Made by a program: the position numbers and the translations under genes. The notes under the pieces were generated by a model. The model saw nothing but the letters and a program-made list of their open reading frames with translations. It did not search any database and was not told the origin of the DNA. A stretch of DNA of 64,000 nt, from NCBI RefSeq assembly GCF_005938625.1, contig NZ_VCNJ01000008.1:1-64000 (forward strand), written 5' to 3'. The DNA comes from Pseudomonas fluorescens (GTDB lineage: Bacteria; Pseudomonadota; Gammaproteobacteria; Pseudomonadales; Pseudomonadaceae). How positions within the stretch are numbered: position 1 is the stretch's first letter; every line of letters begins with the position of its first letter. This document shows, in pieces, positions 58,165-64,000 of this stretch.

Positions 58165-61100
58165 TTGTCCAATGTCACTCCGCCAGCTTCCGTGAGCAGC
58201 ACCCCACCGGCGCCCGGCTCGTCCCTGCGCGGTACATTAAAGGGTGCGCTGGCGACGCTCGTGCTTTTGTTGCTGGCGTTGCTGTTCTGGCAACTGCTCG
58301 ATCAACTGCGCGAAACCCAGAAAAACCAGCGTCAGTACACCATCGATTACACCGCCGACCTCGCCTCGCAGGTCAGTCTGAACATGGCGCTGAACGCGCA
58401 AATCGCCCTCAATCTGCTACCGATCGTCGAACAACCGCAATCAGCCGACGAACAGCAGGTGCTGCTGCGCAAGCTTCAGCAATCTCTGCCCGATCTGCGC
58501 AGCATGGCATTGCTCAGTCCTTCCGGGCGGATCATCAGCGACAGCGCCGTCGACAGTCACGACGCCGACTACCTCACCGAACTGGTGCGCCGCAGCCGCG
58601 CCCAGGCCCACTATTTCAGTAACGCCGATGATGGCTCGGTGGTGCACCTCTTGCTGCATCAGGCCAGCGGCAGCACGCGCGGCTATTGGGCCTTGCGCCT
58701 GACCCCGACCTTTTTCGACTCGCTGACCAAACAGGGTGAAACCGGCATCCGCCCGTTGTGGCTGGTGGAAAACCGCATCAACCATCAGATCATCAGCCGC
58801 GATGAAGCGTTGCCCTCGGCCAAGCCCGGCGTGCTGAGCCCGGACGACCTCGCCAACACCGTGCTGACCGTGCCACTGAGCAGCAGCGACTGGCAGTTGC
58901 GTGGTCTGTTCGACCGTCAGCGCGTGCTCGAAGAACTGCTGCCGGCATTTATCGGCAAATGCCTGTTGGGCCTGGCGTTCTCGATGCTGCCGGTGATCGC
59001 GCTGTTGAACATGCGCCGTCGTCAGCGCCAGTTGCACGAAGGTCGTCGACGCTATCAGGACATTTTTGAAGGTACCGGGGTGGCCCTGTGTGTGCTCGAT
59101 CTGTCCGGCCTGAAGCAGGTCTTCGACAAGGCGCAGATCCAGACCAGCGACCAGCTCAAGGCCTGGCTCGACCAACCGCAACAACGCCAGCAACTGCTAC
59201 AGGAACTGCGCGTCACCGAAGTCAACCAAGTGGCGCTGCAACTGCTCAACGTCAACTCCTGCGAGCATGCCTGGCAACTGTTGATCGATGGCCACCCACA
59301 CCGTCAGTGTGCGATCGGCAATCAAGTCCTCGACGCCGTCCTGCAGCAACAAAAGCAGCTGGAACTGGAAATCAAACTGCCGGACATCAACGGCCGCGAC
59401 CAGCACCTGTGGATGGTATTGCGCCTGCCGACCGAGCAGCACGACTACAAAGCCGTGATCCTCAGCATCAACGACATCACCAGTCGCAAGCTGATCGAAC
59501 TGTCGCTGCTCGAACGCGAGGGGTTCTGGTCGGACGTGGTGCGCACCGTGCCGGATCACCTGTACGTGCAGGATGTGATCAGCCAGCGGATGATTTTCAG
59601 TAACCACCACCTCGGTCAGACGCTCGGCTACAACCGCACTGAACTGCACCAGATGGGCGAGTATTTCTGGGAGATCCTCCTGCACCCGGAAGATGCCGAC
59701 TACTACCATCGCTCACGCCAGTTGCAACGCCACGCCGGTTACAGCCAATTGCTGCAATGCCAGTTGCGTTTCCGTCATCGCGACGGCAAGTGGCGGCGTT
59801 TCGATATTCGCGAACAGGCGCTGGCCCGCGACAAGCATGATCAAGTCACGCGGATCATCGGCGTGGCCAAGGACATCACCGAACAGATCGAGGCCAGCGA
59901 ATCCCTGCGCGACAGCGAGCAGCGCTACCGCATGCTCGCCGAAAGCATCAGCGACGTGATTTTCTCCACCGACAGCAAGCTCTCGCTGAACTACGTCAGC
60001 CCGTCGGTGCAAGCCGTGCTGGGTTACGACGCCGAGTGGATTTTCCAGAACGGCTGGCAATCGACCATCGCCAACCCGCAGCAACTGAGCGGGATCTACA
60101 CGCTTATGGATCGCGTCAGCAAGGCGCTGGACAAACCCGAGCAACTGGCGGTGTTGCGCAATCAGGTGCAGACGCAAATGTTCCTGTTCGACTGCCTGCG
60201 CGCTGATGGCCGCAAGATCCCGATCGAGTTGCGTCTGGTGCTGGTATGGGACGAACATGGCGCGTTCGAGGGCGTACTCGGTGTCGGTCGCGACATCAGT
60301 CAGCAGCGCCGCGCCGAGAAAGACCTGCGCATGGCCGCCACGGTTTTCGAGCACTCGACCTCGGCGATCCTGATCACCGACCCGGCCGGTTACATCGTGC
60401 AAGCCAACGAAGCCTTCAGCCGCGTCAGTGGGTACGCGGTGAGCGAGGTGCTCGACCAGTTGCCGAACATGCTCACCGTTGACGAGCAACAGGATGCGCA
60501 CCTGCGCTACGTGCTCAAGCAATTGCATCAGCACAGCACCTGGGAAGGCGAAGTCTGGCTCAAGCGCCGTAACGGCGAGCATTATCCGGCGTGGGTCGGC
60601 ATCACCGCGGTGCTCGACGACGAAGGCGATCTGGCCAGTTACGTGTGCTTCTTCAGCGACATCAGCGAGCGCAAGGCCAGCGAACAGCGGATTCACCGCC
60701 TCGCCTACTACGACGCCCTGACGCATTTGCCGAACCGCACACTGTTCCAGGATCGCCTGCACACCGCGCTGCAATCGGCCGAGCGGCAGAAGTCGTGGGT
60801 GGTGCTGATGTTCCTCGACCTCGACCGTTTCAAACCGATCAACGACTCCCTCGGCCATGCCGCCGGCGACCGCATGTTGAAAGACATGGCCACGCGCCTG
60901 CTGGCCTGTGTCGACGATGACGACACCGTGGCGCGCATGGGCGGCGACGAATTCACGCTGTTGTTGCAACATCGTTCCAGTCGCGAAATGGCGCTGAACC
61001 GGGCGATTCATGTCGCCGAACAGATTCTCGGCAGCCTCGTCCGGCCGTTCGTGCTTGAAGGCCGCGAATTCTTCGTCACTGCCAGTATCGGCATCGCCCT

Positions 61101-62013
61101 GAGTCCGCAGGACGGCAACGAGCTCAGTCAGTTGATGAAGAACGCCGACACGGCGATGTACCACGCCAAGGAACGCGGCAAGAACAACTTCCAGTTCTAC
61201 CAGGCCGACATGAACGCCAGTGCGCTGGAGCGTCTGGAGCTGGAAAGCGACTTGCGCCATGCCCTGGAGCAGAACGAATTCGTCCTGTATTACCAACCGC
61301 AATTCAGCGGCGACGGCAAACGCCTGACCGGCGCCGAAGCGCTGTTGCGCTGGCGTCATCCGCGTCGTGGTCTGGTGCCGCCGGGAGATTTCATTCCGGT
61401 GCTGGAAGAACTCGGTCTGGTGGTCGACGTTGGCGACTGGGTGATCAGCGAGGCGTGCCGTCAACTGAAGACCTGGCACCAGAATCGTGTACGCGTGCCG
61501 AAGGTGTCGGTGAACATTTCCGCGCGACAGTTCTCCGATGGTCAGCTCGGTACGCGGATCGCCACGATCCTGCGCGAAACCGGCCTGCCGCCGGCGTGTC
61601 TGGAACTGGAACTGACCGAAAGTATCCTGATGCGCGAAGTCAGCGAGGCCATGCAGATTCTTGCCGGGCTGAAAAACCTCGGTCTGAGCATTGCGGTCGA
61701 CGACTTCGGCACCGGTTACTCATCGCTGAACTACCTCAAGCAATTCCCGATCGACGTGCTGAAGATCGACCGCACATTCGTCGATGGCTTGCCGTCCGGT
61801 GAGCAGGACGCGCAGATCGCCCGGGCGATCATCGCCATGGCCCACAGCCTGAATCTGGCGGTGATCGCCGAGGGCGTGGAGACCCATGAACAGCTGGACT
61901 TCCTGCGTGAGCATGGTTGCGATGAGGTTCAGGGCTATCTGTTCGGGCGGCCGATGCCGGCGGGGCGATTTGAGGCGCAGTTCAGCAATGATGCGCTGTT
62001 CATGTTCGACTGA
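58165..62013 (+). CDS. morA: Motility regulator MorA, PAS-GGDEF-EAL membrane protein
   Basis: This 1282-residue c-di-GMP enzyme has transmembrane helices at about 28-48 and 268-286 that enclose a periplasmic sensing region. Several PAS/PAC units follow (about 300-850). The GGDEF domain is intact ([12 protein letters not shown], about 926) and so is the EAL domain ([12 protein letters not shown], about 1057; [13 protein letters not shown]; the catalytic glutamates are recognisable). Both activities are therefore possible. MorA controls flagellation and biofilm in Pseudomonas. The start is a TTG with AGGAT 8 nt before it. Upstream of glyA, as in P. aeruginosa PA4601-PA4602. Confidence 0.93.
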   Translation: MSNVTPPASVSSTPPAPGSSLRGTLKGALATLVLLLLALLFWQLLDQLRETQKNQRQYTIDYTADLASQVSLNMALNAQIALNLLPIVEQPQSADEQQVLLRKLQQSLPDLRSMALLSPSGRIISDSAVDSHDADYLTELVRRSRAQAHYFSNADDGSVVHLLLHQASGSTRGYWALRLTPTFFDSLTKQGETGIRPLWLVENRINHQIISRDEALPSAKPGVLSPDDLANTVLTVPLSSSDWQLRGLFDRQRVLEELLPAFIGKCLLGLAFSMLPVIALLNMRRRQRQLHEGRRRYQDIFEGTGVALCVLDLSGLKQVFDKAQIQTSDQLKAWLDQPQQRQQLLQELRVTEVNQVALQLLNVNSCEHAWQLLIDGHPHRQCAIGNQVLDAVLQQQKQLELEIKLPDINGRDQHLWMVLRLPTEQHDYKAVILSINDITSRKLIELSLLEREGFWSDVVRTVPDHLYVQDVISQRMIFSNHHLGQTLGYNRTELHQMGEYFWEILLHPEDADYYHRSRQLQRHAGYSQLLQCQLRFRHRDGKWRRFDIREQALARDKHDQVTRIIGVAKDITEQIEASESLRDSEQRYRMLAESISDVIFSTDSKLSLNYVSPSVQAVLGYDAEWIFQNGWQSTIANPQQLSGIYTLMDRVSKALDKPEQLAVLRNQVQTQMFLFDCLRADGRKIPIELRLVLVWDEHGAFEGVLGVGRDISQQRRAEKDLRMAATVFEHSTSAILITDPAGYIVQANEAFSRVSGYAVSEVLDQLPNMLTVDEQQDAHLRYVLKQLHQHSTWEGEVWLKRRNGEHYPAWVGITAVLDDEGDLASYVCFFSDISERKASEQRIHRLAYYDALTHLPNRTLFQDRLHTALQSAERQKSWVVLMFLDLDRFKPINDSLGHAAGDRMLKDMATRLLACVDDDDTVARMGGDEFTLLLQHRSSREMALNRAIHVAEQILGSLVRPFVLEGREFFVTASIGIALSPQDGNELSQLMKNADTAMYHAKERGKNNFQFYQADMNASALERLELESDLRHALEQNEFVLYYQPQFSGDGKRLTGAEALLRWRHPRRGLVPPGDFIPVLEELGLVVDVGDWVISEACRQLKTWHQNRVRVPKVSVNISARQFSDGQLGTRIATILRETGLPPACLELELTESILMREVSEAMQILAGLKNLGLSIAVDDFGTGYSSLNYLKQFPIDVLKIDRTFVDGLPSGEQDAQIARAIIAMAHSLNLAVIAEGVETHEQLDFLREHGCDEVQGYLFGRPMPAGRFEAQFSNDALFMFD

Positions 62014-62031
62014 AGATCGGCGGCGCGACCG

Positions 62032-62136
62032 AAAAGATCGCAGCCTTCGGCAGCTCCTACAAGGATTGATGTCGGTCACAGTATTCGGGATCAGCTCGGA
62101 TTACTGTAGGAGCTGCCGAAGGCTGCGATCTTTTGA
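62032..62136. repeat. REP pair (family 2), inverted
   Basis: AAAAGATCGCAGCCTTCGGC(AGCTCCTACA) and the inverted copy TGTAGGAGCTGCCGAAGGCT(GCGATCTTTT) enclose a ~45-nt spacer between morA and glyA. Confidence 0.9.
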
Positions 62137-62266
62137 GGCCGGCACAATCACCATCTATCTGCGCATGAACGCCACTTGTCTGCGACATGATGTCGTTTCA
62201 TATGCCATCCAAAACCCATTGGGTTAGAATGCCCCCCTTTTCTGCCCCCGATCCTTGAGGACCGCC

Positions 62267-63520
62267 ATGTTCAGCCGTGATTTGACTATTGCCAAGTACG
62301 ACGCCGACCTTTTTGCCGCCATGGAGCAAGAAGCTCAGCGCCAGGAAGAACACATTGAGCTGATCGCTTCGGAAAACTACACCAGCCCAGCGGTGATGGA
62401 AGCTCAAGGCTCGGTCCTGACCAACAAGTACGCTGAAGGCTACCCAGGCAAGCGTTACTACGGTGGTTGCGAGTACGTCGACATCGTTGAGCAACTGGCC
62501 ATCGACCGCGCCAAAGAGCTGTTCGGCGCCGATTACGCCAACGTTCAGCCGCACGCCGGTTCGCAAGCCAACGCCGCCGTTTACCTGGCCCTGCTGCAAG
62601 GTGGCGATACCATCCTGGGCATGAGCCTGGCACACGGTGGTCACCTGACCCACGGCGCCAGCGTTTCCTCCTCCGGCAAGCTGTACAACGCCGTTCAATA
62701 CGGTATCGATGCCAACGGCCTGATCGACTACGACGAAGTCGAGCGTCTGGCAGTTGAGCACAAGCCAAAAATGATCGTGGCCGGTTTCTCTGCCTACTCG
62801 CAGATTCTCGACTTCCCACGCTTCCGCGCAATCGCTGACAAGGTTGGCGCTTACCTGTTCGTCGACATGGCTCACGTAGCCGGTCTGGTTGCCGCGGGTG
62901 TTTATCCGAACCCGGTGCCTTTCGCTGACGTCGTGACCACCACCACGCACAAGACCCTGCGCGGTCCACGTGGCGGCCTGATCCTGGCGCGCGCCAACGC
63001 CGACATCGAGAAGAAGCTGAACTCCGCGGTCTTCCCGGGCGCCCAGGGTGGCCCGCTGGAGCACGTGATCGCTGCCAAGGCGATCTGCTTCAAGGAAGCG
63101 CTGCAGCCTGAGTTCAAGGCCTACCAGGAACAAGTGGTGCTGAACGCCCAGGCCATGGCCGAAGTGTTCATCGAGCGCGGTTTCGACGTAGTTTCCGGTG
63201 GTACCAAGAACCACCTGTTCCTGCTGTCGCTGATCAAGCAGGACATCTCCGGTAAAGACGCCGACGCCGCTCTGGGCAAAGCGTTCATCACCGTGAACAA
63301 GAACTCCGTGCCAAACGATCCACGCTCGCCATTCGTCACTTCCGGTCTGCGCTTCGGTACCCCGGCTGTGACCACTCGCGGCTTCAAGGTTGCAGAGTGC
63401 AAAGAGCTGGCCGGCTGGATCTGCGACATCCTGGCTGACCTGAACAACGAAGCGGTGATCGACGCCGTGCGCGAGAAAGTCAAAGCCATCTGCAAGAAAC
63501 TGCCGGTGTACGGCGCGTAA
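62267..63520 (+). CDS. glyA: Serine hydroxymethyltransferase GlyA
   Basis: This 417-residue PLP enzyme interconverts serine and glycine with tetrahydrofolate. It has the SHMT signature with PLP-Lys229 in [16 protein letters not shown], the substrate segment [19 protein letters not shown], and [19 protein letters not shown]. The ATG at 62267 has GAGG 7 nt upstream; an in-frame TTG four codons earlier overlaps that site and is unlikely. Confidence 0.98.
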   Translation: MFSRDLTIAKYDADLFAAMEQEAQRQEEHIELIASENYTSPAVMEAQGSVLTNKYAEGYPGKRYYGGCEYVDIVEQLAIDRAKELFGADYANVQPHAGSQANAAVYLALLQGGDTILGMSLAHGGHLTHGASVSSSGKLYNAVQYGIDANGLIDYDEVERLAVEHKPKMIVAGFSAYSQILDFPRFRAIADKVGAYLFVDMAHVAGLVAAGVYPNPVPFADVVTTTTHKTLRGPRGGLILARANADIEKKLNSAVFPGAQGGPLEHVIAAKAICFKEALQPEFKAYQEQVVLNAQAMAEVFIERGFDVVSGGTKNHLFLLSLIKQDISGKDADAALGKAFITVNKNSVPNDPRSPFVTSGLRFGTPAVTTRGFKVAECKELAGWICDILADLNNEAVIDAVREKVKAICKKLPVYGA

Positions 63521-63544
63521 TTGCGACGTTAAATCTGCAGCATG

Positions 63545-63577
63545 AAAAACCGGCCAAGTGATTGGCCGGTTTTTTTT
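63545..63577 (+). terminator. Rho-independent terminator of glyA
   Basis: A stem AAAACCGGCCAA/TTGGCCGGTTTT with a short loop is followed by a T-run, 25 nt after glyA. Confidence 0.92.
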
Positions 63578-63589
63578 CGCCTGCAGAAA

Positions 63590-63676
63590 AGATCAAAAGA
63601 TCGCAGCCTTCGGCAGCTCCTACAGGTGAATGCATTCCAAATGTAGGACCTGCCGAAGGCTGCGATCTTTTGATCT
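63590..63676. repeat. REP pair (family 2), inverted
   Basis: AAAAGATCGCAGCCTTCGGC and the inverted partner GCCGAAGGCTGCGATCTTTT flank a ~30-nt spacer. The rest of the 326-nt interval to the next gene holds a plausible promoter (TTGTAT, 18-nt spacer, TAGACT at about 63720-63749). Confidence 0.88.
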
Positions 63677-63846
63677 TAACCACCGGTCAGACCGGTCATG
63701 CCAATTTTGTGTTTTCCCCTTGTATTCAAGAAAAACCCGAGCGTAGACTGCGCCTGCACTGGACATACCGGTAAGACCACAATAATTAAGTCCTGAATCT
63801 GAGCGTGCAAGCGCCAGCAGCCAGGACACCGACCAGGATTTCTCCC

Positions 63847-64000
63847 ATGCTCAGATGGTGCTCGCGTTCAATCTTCCTCCAAGTGGTTCTCGGACTGATG
63901 CTCGGCATCGTCTGCGGGCTGACCCTTCCTGAATACTCGGCCCAGCTCAAACCGCTCGGCGACGGCTTCATCAAACTGATCAAAATGCTCATTGGCCTCA
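63847..64000 (+). CDS. Dicarboxylate/amino acid:cation symporter, N-terminal part (cut by window edge)
   Basis: The first 51 codons are present. After the ATG, MLRWCSRSIFLQVVLGLMLG leads into a first hydrophobic helix, then LKPLGDGFIKLIKMLIG, the N-terminal signature of the DctA/GltP (DAACS) family. AGGATTT lies 6-8 nt before the ATG. Whether it carries C4-dicarboxylates, glutamate or another acid cannot be told from this fragment. Confidence 0.85.
   Translation, partial: MLRWCSRSIFLQVVLGLMLGIVCGLTLPEYSAQLKPLGDGFIKLIKMLIGL

Noticed and set aside
59713..61479. 588-codon open frame opposite morA
   Set aside because: Antisense shadow of the PAS-GGDEF-EAL coding sequence; no start signals.

Overview
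The window is a stretch of a Pseudomonas chromosome, most likely of the P. fluorescens group. Three things point there. The housekeeping gene order matches the P. aeruginosa PA4541-PA4602 region: tRNA, clpB, rluD, bamD, pilSR, minor pilins, ispH, fkpB, lspA, ileS, ribF, murJ, rpsT, proB, cgtA, rpmA, rplU, ispB, then lonB-like, gdhA, ettA, morA and glyA. The codon usage is GC-rich. Two families of REP/REPIN palindromes sit in many intergenic gaps. Gene identities come from reading protein motifs and from remembered synteny; no database search was run.

Layout. 1-5.9 kb: a tRNA operon (Asn, start of Pro), clpB with a heat-shock promoter, pgeF, rluD and divergent bamD. 6-16.8 kb: type IV pilus control and priming, with the PilS/PilR two-component system and a tightly overlapping minor-pilin operon fimU-pilV-pilW-pilX-pilY1-pilE ending in thiO. 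A FimT-like pseudopilin is divergent from it. No pilY2 gene was found. 16.8-24.3 kb: ispH, fkpB, lspA, ileS, ribF and murJ, a leftward envelope and translation operon. 24.5-30 kb: rpsT, creA, proB, cgtA, rpmA, rplU and ispB. 30-43 kb: small stress, iron and envelope genes, including a Fur-boxed homologue of PA4570, a LonB-like protease, a DUF4105 protein, several lipoproteins, a Gre-like factor and gdhA. 43.4-45.1 kb: ettA.

45.2-58.1 kb: the accessory part. Nine leftward genes form what looks like one biosynthetic operon lying between ettA and morA, a site where P. aeruginosa carries mexCD-oprJ. In transcription order they are: a heme-oxygenase-like diiron protein fused to a cupin; an EctB-like diaminobutyrate aminotransferase fused to a C-terminal ATP-grasp-like domain; a ThiF/E1-like adenylyltransferase with an N-terminal PqqD-like (RRE) domain; a TauD/TfdA-type Fe(II)/2-oxoglutarate oxygenase; a GNAT acetyltransferase; an L-amino-acid-ligase-like ATP-grasp enzyme; a PurD paralogue with changed substrate-binding motifs; an MFS exporter; and an amidase. 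There is no NRPS or PKS. Inference: diaminobutyrate is made, joined to other acids or a peptide by ATP-grasp and E1 chemistry, oxidised by two iron enzymes, then exported, with acetylation or amide hydrolysis giving protection or maturation. This resembles the logic of microcin C and pantocin A (RRE-E1 plus oxygenase plus MFS) but the gene set matches no pathway I recognise. The AT-rich 0.8 kb upstream holds several very short reading frames that could encode a precursor or leader peptide.

58.2-64 kb: morA (GGDEF-EAL), glyA and the start of a dicarboxylate/amino-acid symporter gene cut by the window edge.
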